DNA from: Fervidobacterium sp. UBA5837
GTDB taxonomy: Bacteria; Thermotogota; Thermotogae; Thermotogales; Fervidobacteriaceae
Direction: 5' to 3'
Assembly: GCA_002432805.1 (NCBI GenBank)
Contig: DJGV01000007.1
Span: forward strand, 1 to 64,000
DNA length: 64,000 nucleotides
Shown one piece after another: positions 25,115 to 33,245 of the stretch. Position numbers and translations under genes: made by a program. The first letter of the stretch is position 1, and each line of letters starts with the position of its first letter. A model generated the notes under the pieces. It was given only the letters and a program-made list of their open reading frames with translations. It was not told the origin of the DNA and searched no databases.

Positions 25115-26688
25115 TGATTAACCTCCTCTATTGCCTTTATCAGCCCAACAAATACTGGGTGAGACATTCCAACTTTCGACTTGAATTCCGGATGGTACTG
25201 AACACCAACGAAGAATGGATGGTCGTCCAATTCTATTGCCTCCAAGAATTGTGCCTCACCAGAAATGGTGAATTTGTATCCATCTTCTCCCGGTCTTTTG
25301 AACATCTGCGGGAAGCGGTCAGCGTCCACTTCGTATCTGTGCCTATGTCTCTCGTAAACCTCGCTTTGTCCGTATATCTTGTATAGTTTAGTACCTTCGT
25401 TAATTCTCATTTTTTGAGCACCTAGGCGCATTGTTCCACCAAGGTTCATTATTTTCTTTTGTTCTTCCATTAAGTTAACAATAGGATAAGGCGTTGTTTC
25501 ATCGAATTCAGTTGAGTTGGCACCTGGTAGCCTAAGCACGTTTCTTGCAAATTCTATTGCCATGAGCTGCATACCAAGGCAAATGCCTAGTATTGGTTTT
25601 CTATTTTCTCTTGCATACCTGATGGCCTTTATTTTTCCTTCTATGCCCCTTTTCCCAAATCCACCCGGTATTATGAGTGCATCGAACGAATTAAGCTTCT
25701 GTTCCACACCAGAATCGTCTAGTTCTTCGAGTTCTTGTGCATCTACAACAACAGGTTTTTGCACACCGGAGAGGAATATCGATTCTACGATGCTTTTGTA
25801 TGCATCGTCCGTACCAAGGTACTTGCCTATGAGTGCTATTCTGTACGGTTTGAAAGACTTTGGATAATTCCAGTTTAGTTGACTGTCTTCGATGGCTATA
25901 TTCAGGCGTTTGGCAACGAGTTTGTGAACATCGGATTCATAAAGAGTTTCTGGTATCTGATACACATTGCCTATGTCTGGTAAGTTTATGACCATATCTC
26001 TTGATACACCGCTGAATAGTGCTATCTTGTACAGGCTCTGCGAATCAATTGGCATCTCGCTACGCACTACGATTACATCGGGTTGTATACCTATCTTTCT
26101 GAGTAACTGTACGGATTGCTGAGTCGGTTTTGTTTTGAATTCATTTGTTACTCTCAAATAAGGCACATACGTAACATGTATGAAGAGGAAATCATTCCTG
26201 CTTCTTTCGAATGCTAATTCTCTAACCGATTCTAGGAATATTTCACCTTCGATGTCACCAACGGTACCGCCTATTTCTATCGATAACACCTTTCCAGGCA
26301 TCGAAGTGATACGTTCTTTTATCTCAGATGTTGCATGGGGTACCATCTGAACTGTGGAGCCAAGATATTTACCCTCTCGTTCTCGCTGGATGATCGACGA
26401 GTATACCTGCCCTGCCGTTATGTTGTTTCTACGCGTCATGCTGACGCCCAAGAATCTTTCGTAGTGACCTAAGTCCAAATCAGCTTCATAACCATCATCA
26501 GTTACAAATACTTCCCCATGTTGATTCGGATTCATCGTACCTGCATCTACATTCAAATATGGATCTATTTTAAGCACGTTTATATCAACACCGACACTTT
26601 TCAACACCCTTGCCAGCGAGGCAGAGAATATTCCTTTACCGATACCACTCAAGACTCCGCCGGTGATGACTATGTACTTTTCAGGCAT
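25111..26688 (-). CDS. pyrG: CTP synthase
   Basis: This 525-residue enzyme makes CTP from UTP, ATP and glutamine. The synthetase domain opens KYIVITGGVLSGIGKGIFSASLA with the P-loop, followed by IDPYLNVDAGTMNPNQHGEVFV. The glutaminase domain has the nucleophile Cys in GICLGMQLMAIEFARN and the His/Glu pair in QYHPEFKS. I use the ATG at 26688, behind GGGGGTG; an ATG at 26703 overlaps that site. It heads a pyrG-php-tsf unit and is divergent from uvrC. Confidence 0.96.
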   Translation of the reverse strand: MPEKYIVITGGVLSGIGKGIFSASLARVLKSVGVDINVLKIDPYLNVDAGTMNPNQHGEVFVTDDGYEADLDLGHYERFLGVSMTRRNNITAGQVYSSIIQREREGKYLGSTVQMVPHATSEIKERITSMPGKVLSIEIGGTVGDIEGEIFLESVRELAFERSRNDFLFIHVTYVPYLRVTNEFKTKPTQQSVQLLRKIGIQPDVIVVRSEMPIDSQSLYKIALFSGVSRDMVINLPDIGNVYQIPETLYESDVHKLVAKRLNIAIEDSQLNWNYPKSFKPYRIALIGKYLGTDDAYKSIVESIFLSGVQKPVVVDAQELEELDDSGVEQKLNSFDALIIPGGFGKRGIEGKIKAIRYARENRKPILGICLGMQLMAIEFARNVLRLPGANSTEFDETTPYPIVNLMEEQKKIMNLGGTMRLGAQKMRINEGTKLYKIYGQSEVYERHRHRYEVDADRFPQMFKRPGEDGYKFTISGEAQFLEAIELDDHPFFVGVQYHPEFKSKVGMSHPVFVGLIKAIEEVNQ

Positions 26689-26719
26689 AATGCACCCCCA
26701 CATCGAAAACGCTATTTAA

Positions 26720-26749
26720 TTATTATCTATTCTTGATGATAATTATCAA
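26720..26749 (-). promoter_or_regulatory. Candidate pyrG promoter with palindrome over the -35
   Basis: TTGATA (26749-26744) and TAATAA (26725-26720) are 18 bp apart on the minus strand. The perfect palindrome TGATAATTATCA (26737-26748) covers the -35 and looks like a repressor site, similar in style to half of a Fur box. Spacing and -10 are only fair. Confidence 0.4.
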
Positions 26750-26890
26750 ATTTAGTTTATAGTCTTATCCTTCTTTTTTCAAGAAAGAACTCATTAATTT
26801 AAAGTTAAGTTTGTTGTTTACAATGTGAGTAAAGTGCTCTATTTGTGCATCCTTTAGTGCAAGTATTCGTCGCATTCACAGAGTATTGGT

Positions 26891-26940
26891 GTATAATTAT
26901 GTATAATTATGTATAATTATGTATAATTATGTATAATTAT
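26891..26940 (+). repeat. Five perfect tandem copies of GTATAATTAT upstream of uvrC
   Basis: The decamer repeats exactly five times, ending about 94 bp before the uvrC start. Each copy contains TATAAT at a 10-bp period, close to one helical turn, giving five identical -10-like boxes on one DNA face. Copy number could vary by slippage and alter promoter strength. The rest of the 345-bp pyrG-uvrC gap shows only the pyrG promoter candidate. Confidence 0.9.
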
Positions 26941-27033
26941 ATTATGGTGTTTGGAATTAAGTTGCGTTGATTGTGGAGCAAGTGTTTAGTATGGATTTAT
27001 GGATTAGTATGGAGGTGCAGCAAGTATACAGTT

Positions 27034-28734
27034 ATGCTTAGAGAAGATATCCTTGAGAGTATTCCACACAAACCGGGTGTTTATACATTCAAAAATGGTG
27101 GTATCCCAATTTACATAGGTAAGGCGAAGGACCTCAAGAAGAGACTTACATCACATTTCAAAGTAAAAGAAGGAAAGAGCAAGTTGATCGTTGAAGAGGC
27201 AGATGATCTCGAGGTAATATTGCTCAACAATGAAAAAGAAGCCCTGATATTGGAAGCAAATATGATCTTTCGCTACAAGCCTAAATACAATGCATTGTTG
27301 AAAGATACACAGGTGTATCCGTACATACGCATAAGTAGTGATGATATACCGTACCTTGAAATTGTGCGCGCAAGAAAAGATGATGGTGAGTTCTTTGGCC
27401 CATTCACGAATGTGTACTTCACAAGGCAACTTTTCGAGGTATTGAGGAAAGTTTATAAATTTAGGACTTGCCACAAAGATTTAAACAATCCGAGAAATAA
27501 CAAAAAGCCATGCATGGACTATCACCTTGGATTGTGCTCTGGAATTTGCGTTGCTGAGGAGAGCAAGGAAGAGTATCTACTACGTATCGAGGAACTGAGA
27601 AGGGCGCTTTCGGGTGATTTTTCTGCTGTCATAAATTTCGTTCAAGAGAGAATGGAGCAACACGCACGATTGCTCGATTTTGAAAACGCCATTAAATACA
27701 GAGATATCTTTGTCAATTTCAACAAGGTGATGGAAAGCCAAGGTGTCGTACTGCCAAGTTCTTTCAACATGGATGTCATAGTGGAGAAGAGCAATACGTA
27801 TCTTGTCTTCAAAGTCAGATCAGGGTATTTGCTGTCCAAGCTCGTGTACGAGTTTGAAGGAGATTTTGAGGAATTCGTTGAACTATTCTATTCTAATTCA
27901 CTTGGTAGCAAGAATGATTTGCCAAACATGATAATTGTTGAGAAGAGTTCAGGGATGAGGTCACTCTCAAAATTGATCGGTGTTGAAATAAGAGAGCCTA
28001 GTAGTGAGGATGAAAAGCAACTACTTGATAAAGCGATCGATAATTTGAACTATGAAATAGGCTTGATATTATCAAACAGGAACGTATTGAAGCAGATGAA
28101 GGAATTGTTAGGGTTATCGAGAATACCAACTCGAATTGAAGGCATGGATATCTCACATACGTACGGAAAGAATACCGTGGCGTCTTTGATAGTATTCGAA
28201 AATGGTGAGATAAAGAAGGATGAATACAGAAGGTACAAACTCGGTGATATTCTGGATGATTTTGAGAGTATCCGAATGGTGATAAGGAAACGCTATACGA
28301 AGCATGAACTTCCAGACTTGCTCTTCGTAGATGGTGGTTTCGGTCAAGTGAATGCCGCATACCAGGCCTTAAGTGATATAGGCAAAGAGTGTGAGGTAGT
28401 AGGTTTGGCGAAAGAAGAGGAGATTATCGTTACAAAAGCTGGCGAGGTAAAGTTGAGCTATGACCATCCTGTATTACGCCTACTCGTACGTTTACGAGAT
28501 GAAACGCACAGAGTTGCCAACAGTTTTCAGAAAGTCCTAAGTACCAAGAGAAGTTTGAGGAGCGTATTGGACGAAATAAAAGGGATTGGTCCAAAGAGGA
28601 AGAAACTTTTACTTGAGCATTACAGCTCTGTTGAACAGATAAGAAATGTGTCAAGAAAGGAAATTGAGCAATTAATTGGGAAAAAAGCTGCTGAGCGTTT
28701 GATAACCGAAGTATGTGACCGTATAGACTTTTAA
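27034..28734 (+). CDS. uvrC: Excinuclease ABC subunit C
   Basis: This 566-residue protein makes both incisions in nucleotide excision repair. The GIY-YIG domain is at the N-terminus (PGVYTFKNGGIPIYIGKAKDL). A Cys cluster is present (CHKDLN...CMDYHLGLCSGIC), a UvrB-binding UVR region lies near 200, the RNase H-like domain has MDISHTYGKNTVASLIVFENG, and helix-hairpin-helix motifs end the protein (IKGIGPKRKKLLLEHYSS). The ATG at 27034 fits the family N-terminus, but its GGAGGTG is 16 bp away, longer than usual, so translation may be modest. A longer frame from 26971 is not supported. Confidence 0.93.
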   Translation: MLREDILESIPHKPGVYTFKNGGIPIYIGKAKDLKKRLTSHFKVKEGKSKLIVEEADDLEVILLNNEKEALILEANMIFRYKPKYNALLKDTQVYPYIRISSDDIPYLEIVRARKDDGEFFGPFTNVYFTRQLFEVLRKVYKFRTCHKDLNNPRNNKKPCMDYHLGLCSGICVAEESKEEYLLRIEELRRALSGDFSAVINFVQERMEQHARLLDFENAIKYRDIFVNFNKVMESQGVVLPSSFNMDVIVEKSNTYLVFKVRSGYLLSKLVYEFEGDFEEFVELFYSNSLGSKNDLPNMIIVEKSSGMRSLSKLIGVEIREPSSEDEKQLLDKAIDNLNYEIGLILSNRNVLKQMKELLGLSRIPTRIEGMDISHTYGKNTVASLIVFENGEIKKDEYRRYKLGDILDDFESIRMVIRKRYTKHELPDLLFVDGGFGQVNAAYQALSDIGKECEVVGLAKEEEIIVTKAGEVKLSYDHPVLRLLVRLRDETHRVANSFQKVLSTKRSLRSVLDEIKGIGPKRKKLLLEHYSSVEQIRNVSRKEIEQLIGKKAAERLITEVCDRIDF

Positions 28735-28750
28735 AATAGTGTTACTGGAG

Positions 28751-28778
28751 TTGATAAACTGGTAATGAGTGTTATAAT
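28751..28778 (+). promoter_or_regulatory. Promoter of the oligopeptide transporter operon
   Basis: TTGATA (28751-28756), a 16-bp spacer and TATAAT (28773-28778) lie 95 bp before the first permease gene. Confidence 0.75.
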
Positions 28779-28872
28779 TTATAGAGTAAATTTTTCTACC
28801 CGTTCATCTTTCATAACTGATTACCAAAAATTTGTCTTTGAATTCTGAGATTCGCACGGGAGGTGTCTTTCT

Positions 28873-29910
28873 TTGACCACTTTTATTATCAGAAGGTTGC
28901 TGTTGTTACCACTGATAGTTTTGGGTGTTTCATTGATCATATTCAGTTTATTCCAGATATTAGGTCCGGACAAGCTGCTTGCAGCATATGTGAACCCGAA
29001 CGTCTTTGATAAACTATCTTCAGAAGAACTCGAAGTGCTAAAGGAAAAGTATGGTCTCACAAAACCATTTGCTGAAAGGTACGGCATATGGTTGTGGAAT
29101 GCACTGAAGGGAGATTTGGGCTGGTCACAGGTAGGTAAAGACGCCGTTCTTAAGTCTATACTGAGTAGGTTTCCATACACGTTGGAACTTGCTTTGTATG
29201 CGTTGATACCAGTTGTCGGCGTCGGAATTTGGTTGGGTGTTGCGGCTGCAGTTCATCGAGACAAGTTCTTGGATCAGTTCATACGTATTTTCGCGATAGT
29301 GGGATGGTCATTCCCAGACTTTGTTTTTGGTCTGCTCATCTTGATGGTCTTCTATTCAGTGCTTGGTTGGTTCCCACCGGGAACTCTCTCTCAGTGGGCT
29401 GAAGAAATTGTTAAGTCTGAAAGTTTTCACAAGATTACGCATCTTGTCTCTATAGACGCGCTTTTGAATGGTAGATTGGATGTTTTTTGGGATGCTCTAA
29501 GACACATCATAGGGCCAGTTATAACACTTTCATTCCTATGGTGGGCATATCTTCTGAGAATCACGAGGTCCAGTATGCTTGAAGTTCTGTCAAAGGAATA
29601 CGTTAGGACTGCAAGGGCAAAAGGCGTTTCGGAGCATGACGTCATTCACAAACATGCTCAGAGGAATGCAATGATACCTGTTGTAACTGTTGCAGGTAAT
29701 ATGGTTATAGGGCTTTTGTCTGGTACGGTCATTATCGAGGTTATATTCAATAGAACGGGTATAGGAAGGTTAGCTGCCGATGCAGCTGTGCAGCTTGACT
29801 ATGCTACAGTGTTAGGAACTACCCTGTTCTATTCGATAGTCCTCGTTCTTGGTAACCTCATCATTGATATACTATACGCAGTATTTGACCCGAGAGTCAG
29901 ACTAGGTTAA
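28873..29910 (+). CDS. Oligopeptide/dipeptide ABC transporter permease (DppB/OppB type)
   Basis: This 345-residue inner-membrane permease starts FIIRRLLLLPLIVLGVSLIIF, the typical first helix of the family, and has the EAA-like coupling loop EYVRTARAKGVSEHDVIHKHAQRNAMIPVV near 240-270. About six membrane segments are expected. The start is TTG at 28873 behind GGGAGGTG. It is first of four genes encoding a peptide-type importer (B, C, D, F). No substrate-binding protein gene is in the operon. Confidence 0.9.
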   Translation: MTTFIIRRLLLLPLIVLGVSLIIFSLFQILGPDKLLAAYVNPNVFDKLSSEELEVLKEKYGLTKPFAERYGIWLWNALKGDLGWSQVGKDAVLKSILSRFPYTLELALYALIPVVGVGIWLGVAAAVHRDKFLDQFIRIFAIVGWSFPDFVFGLLILMVFYSVLGWFPPGTLSQWAEEIVKSESFHKITHLVSIDALLNGRLDVFWDALRHIIGPVITLSFLWWAYLLRITRSSMLEVLSKEYVRTARAKGVSEHDVIHKHAQRNAMIPVVTVAGNMVIGLLSGTVIIEVIFNRTGIGRLAADAAVQLDYATVLGTTLFYSIVLVLGNLIIDILYAVFDPRVRLG

Positions 29911-29924
29911 GGGGGTGCCAGACA

Positions 29925-30857
29925 ATGAGTAAAGAAAGAAAGATGAATACAGAGCTCAGACGTACAATGCGAAAGATATTCAGAAATCCTTCAGCGGTTT
30001 TGGGTTTTGCTCTACTCATATTCTTCGTGATAGTAGCAATATTTGCACCCTTGATTGCTGAACCTATAAACCCTATGATGTTAGATGACAACGGTAATCC
30101 GATGAAATTGGATGACCCGTACGTAATGCCGATAATCACTTGGAGTTCGACACCAGTACCTCCATCTGCTGATCATCCATTTGGAATGATTCAAGGTAGA
30201 GATATCTTTTACGGGGTTGTTTGGGGTACGAGGACGGCATTCTTTATTGGTCTAACAGTTACCATTATTTCAACGTTGTTTGGTATCTTAATTGGTTCAA
30301 TATCTGGATACTACGGTGGCTGGATTGATGAAGTACTCATGAGAATAACGGACGTTTTCATGTCTATTCCATTCCTACTAGCAGCTATGGTGCTCACAAC
30401 AATTTTAGGAAACGGTATAGACAAGGTCATGATAGCGATGACTGTATTTGGATGGATGGGTGCTGCGAGGTTGATAAGAGCAAACATTTTGCAAGTTAAA
30501 GAAGAGCAATATATACTTGCCTCAAAGGCATTAGGTGTTAAAGACTATTTTATCATAATGAGACACGTATTGCCCAACACCATCTTCCCAGTATTGATAC
30601 AAGCTTCCATGCGTATGGGTTCATTGGTTATAACAGCTGCGGGCCTTTCATTTCTTGGTTTGGGCGCACCTTTAGGATACGCAGATTGGGGTTCCATGCT
30701 GAATTTCACTCGTAACTGGATACTTGGAGCAAGTGGTTCTACATTCTCATACTGGTACGCAGTTTTTTATCCTGGTATGGCTATGGTCTTATTCGTACTT
30801 GCATGGAACCTTGTGGGTGACGCTCTCAGAGATGTCTTTGACCCAAGGCTGAAGTGA
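29925..30857 (+). CDS. Oligopeptide/dipeptide ABC transporter permease (DppC/OppC type)
   Basis: This 310-residue permease has an N-terminal cytoplasmic tail, a first helix near 25-45, a periplasmic segment (DHPFGMIQGRDIFYGVVWGTR) and the coupling loop EQYILASKALGVKDYFIIMRHVLPN near 195-220. The family ending FDPRLK is present. It starts 14 bp after the DppB-type gene behind GGGGGTG and would form the heterodimeric channel with it. Confidence 0.91.
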   Translation: MSKERKMNTELRRTMRKIFRNPSAVLGFALLIFFVIVAIFAPLIAEPINPMMLDDNGNPMKLDDPYVMPIITWSSTPVPPSADHPFGMIQGRDIFYGVVWGTRTAFFIGLTVTIISTLFGILIGSISGYYGGWIDEVLMRITDVFMSIPFLLAAMVLTTILGNGIDKVMIAMTVFGWMGAARLIRANILQVKEEQYILASKALGVKDYFIIMRHVLPNTIFPVLIQASMRMGSLVITAAGLSFLGLGAPLGYADWGSMLNFTRNWILGASGSTFSYWYAVFYPGMAMVLFVLAWNLVGDALRDVFDPRLK

Positions 30858-30882
30858 TGTTGGAGTAATGGAGGTGGACAAT

Positions 30883-31899
30883 TTGGAAAAGAATCCTTTG
30901 CTATCAGTTAGAAATTTGCGCACGTATTTCTATACAGAAGATGGTGTCGTTAAGGCTGTTGATGGCGTTGATTTCGATGTTTACGAAGGAGAAACGCTGG
31001 GCATCGTCGGGGAATCGGGAAGCGGAAAGAGCGTAACTTCTCTTGCGATTTTAAGGCTTCTTGACCCAAAAGGTAAGATAGAAGAAGGTAGCGAGATAAT
31101 CTTTAACGGTAAGAATCTGCTTACCCTCACTGAAGACGAAATGAGAAGAATTAGGGGTAACGATATAGCAATGATATTCCAAGAACCGATGGTTGCATTG
31201 AACCCCGTGTTCACAATTGGTGATCAGATTATGGAGGCAATTCTCCTTCACCAAGATGTTGACAAGAAAAAGGCTCGAGAAATGGCAATAGACATGTTGA
31301 GAAAAGTTGGTATCCCAGAACCTGAAAAAAGGATTGATGAATATCCACACGAACTATCCGGAGGTATGAGACAGAGGGCGATGATTGCAATGGCGCTCTC
31401 TTGCAGACCAAAATTGTTGATCGCAGACGAGCCAACAACCGCTCTCGATGTTACCATTCAGGCACAGATATTAGAATTGATGAAGGAACTTCAAAGAGAA
31501 TATGGTATGGCTATAATCCTTATCACACACGATGTTGGGGTTATAGCAGAGAATGCTGACCGAGTTGTCGTTATGTACGGTGGTAAAGTTATGGAGACTT
31601 CAGACGTACGCACAACATTCAAAACTCCAAAACATCCTTACACTTGGGGATTGCTCAATTCTATTCCGAGGCTTGATATAGAACAAGAAAGACTGTATAG
31701 TATACCAGGAATGGTTCCTGATCCGTTGCATTTTCCTGTAGGTTGCAGATTCAGTAATAGATGCGAATTTGGCGAAGAGAAATGCTCCGTTGAGATGCCA
31801 CCACTTGTGGAAGTTGAAAGTGCTCATATGGTCAGGTGCTTCTTCTACCACAAGGTTGAACAAGCACAAAAACTATCTAAGGCTGGTGAAGGGGCATGA
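30883..31899 (+). CDS. Oligopeptide/dipeptide ABC transporter ATP-binding protein (DppD/OppD type)
   Basis: Of about 338 residues, this ATPase has Walker A GESGSGKS, Q-loop FQEPMVALNPV, signature LSGGMRQR, Walker B LLIADEPTTALDVT and switch His ITHDV. The C-terminal oligopeptide extension ends with the Cys-rich cluster CRFSNRCEFGEEKC that can hold an iron-sulfur centre or metal in this subfamily. I prefer the TTG at 30883, six bases after GGAGGTGG; an ATG at 30868 lies before that site. The end overlaps the next gene by 4 bp. Confidence 0.9.
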   Translation: MEKNPLLSVRNLRTYFYTEDGVVKAVDGVDFDVYEGETLGIVGESGSGKSVTSLAILRLLDPKGKIEEGSEIIFNGKNLLTLTEDEMRRIRGNDIAMIFQEPMVALNPVFTIGDQIMEAILLHQDVDKKKAREMAIDMLRKVGIPEPEKRIDEYPHELSGGMRQRAMIAMALSCRPKLLIADEPTTALDVTIQAQILELMKELQREYGMAIILITHDVGVIAENADRVVVMYGGKVMETSDVRTTFKTPKHPYTWGLLNSIPRLDIEQERLYSIPGMVPDPLHFPVGCRFSNRCEFGEEKCSVEMPPLVEVESAHMVRCFFYHKVEQAQKLSKAGEGA

Positions 31900-33077
31900 C
31901 GAATAGTAAAGTAGTGAATCAAAACAACACTCAAGAAGGCAAAGATAGAAAAGTCCTTCTGCGAGTCGATAATCTGGTAAAATACTTCCCCATAAAAGCG
32001 GGGGTATTTAAGAGAACAGTTGCTTGGGTTAAAGCAGTCGATGCTGTAAGTTTTGACGTGTACGAGGGTGAGACAGTTGGACTTGTTGGCGAGTCTGGCT
32101 GTGGAAAAACGACTGTTGGTATGACGTTGCTTAGGTTGTATGAGCCAACGTCAGGAAGAATAATTGTGAATGGTGAAGATACAACACATTATTTCTTGTC
32201 AGCTCGAAGGGCAAAGAATTATGTGAGGGATACTTATGTGAAAAGATTTCAGAAAAGTGATTTCAAGCCCCAAGATGATTTGGATAAGAAATATTATGAT
32301 ATATTCAAGAATAGTGGAGAAAATGGTCTTCTTGAACATATGGTCGGTGATTTGGAAAAGAAGAGATTGCAATTCAGGCGCAATATTCAGATAGTTTTCC
32401 AAGATCCATACAGCTCTTTGGATCCAAGAATGCGTGTGAAAAACATTCTCGCAGAAGGTCCATTGGCGCACAAGATTATCAAAAAGCCACAGTCGATAGA
32501 AACAGTTGGAAAAGCACTTGAGGAAGTTGGAATACACTCAGGACATATGTACAGATTTCCACACGAATTCTCTGGTGGTCAGAGGCAAAGAGTTGGTATA
32601 GCAAGGGCATTGCTCATGAATCCTAAGCTTATCATTGCCGATGAGGCAGTTGCAGCACTCGATGTGTCCATTAGGTCTCAGGTCATCAATTTGATGATGG
32701 ACTTGCAAAAAGAACATAATCTGACATACTTGTTCATCTCGCACGATTTATCACTGATCAAGTACATCTCAAGCAGGGTTGTTGTGATGTACCTTGGCAA
32801 GCTTGTTGAAACCGCTCCAAAAGAAGAATTGTTTGAAGCACCTCTGCATCCATACACAAAGTCCTTGATGAGCGCTATACCAGTACCAAACCCGGAATTT
32901 AAGAAACAGAGGATCATTCTGCAAGGTGATGTTCCAAGTCCGGTTAATCCGCCAAGCGGATGTCCATTCCACCCGAGGTGTCCGGTTGCTCAACCAATAT
33001 GTTCAAAAGAAGTGCCAGAGCTCAAAGAAGTCAAATCTGATCACACAGTTGCCTGTCATTTCCCGGGAAGTTTATGA
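31896..33077 (+). CDS. Oligopeptide/dipeptide ABC transporter ATP-binding protein (DppF/OppF type) with an inserted segment
   Basis: This 393-residue ATPase has Walker A GESGCGKT (65-72), Q-loop VFQDPYSSLDPR (167-178), signature FSGGQRQR, Walker B LIIADEAVAALDVS and switch His FISHDL. It ends with the Cys cluster CPFHPRCPVAQPIC. Between the second strand and the Q-loop it carries about 60 extra residues (roughly 98-157), rich in charge and aromatic residues and absent from ordinary OppF proteins. Note DEAVAALD where DEPVSALD is usual. The ATGA overlap with the gene before couples translation. A terminator follows. Confidence 0.9.
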   Translation: MTNSKVVNQNNTQEGKDRKVLLRVDNLVKYFPIKAGVFKRTVAWVKAVDAVSFDVYEGETVGLVGESGCGKTTVGMTLLRLYEPTSGRIIVNGEDTTHYFLSARRAKNYVRDTYVKRFQKSDFKPQDDLDKKYYDIFKNSGENGLLEHMVGDLEKKRLQFRRNIQIVFQDPYSSLDPRMRVKNILAEGPLAHKIIKKPQSIETVGKALEEVGIHSGHMYRFPHEFSGGQRQRVGIARALLMNPKLIIADEAVAALDVSIRSQVINLMMDLQKEHNLTYLFISHDLSLIKYISSRVVVMYLGKLVETAPKEELFEAPLHPYTKSLMSAIPVPNPEFKKQRIILQGDVPSPVNPPSGCPFHPRCPVAQPICSKEVPELKEVKSDHTVACHFPGSL

Positions 33078-33115
33078 TAGTTTGAATAATTTAATAGTTT
33101 AATCAAGAATGTCTC

Positions 33116-33149
33116 AGGTGTCTCCAGCAATTTTGGAGACACCTTTTTT
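33116..33149 (+). terminator. Intrinsic terminator of the peptide transporter operon
   Basis: AGGTGTCTCCA (33116-33126) pairs with TGGAGACACCT (33134-33144) and a T run follows. Confidence 0.93.
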
Positions 33150-33170
33150 CTTCACGCTCTCTACAGAAAC

Positions 33171-33205
33171 AAAAAAGCTCTCTCGATATTTATCGAGAGA
33201 GCTTT
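33171..33205 (-). terminator. Intrinsic terminator of the sugar-binding protein gene
   Basis: A perfect 15-bp stem (33174-33188 with 33191-33205, TT loop) is preceded by A6 on the plus strand, giving a U tract on the minus strand. It ends the gene at 33246 and backs up the converging operon's terminator. Confidence 0.92.
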
Positions 33206-33245
33206 GTATAACTTCTAACTGTTTGATTCTGAATTGAAGAACTGC

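Noticed and set aside
33116..33205. Neighbouring inverted repeats as a CRISPR-like or mobile element
   Set aside because: They are two separate intrinsic terminators of convergent transcripts, different in sequence.
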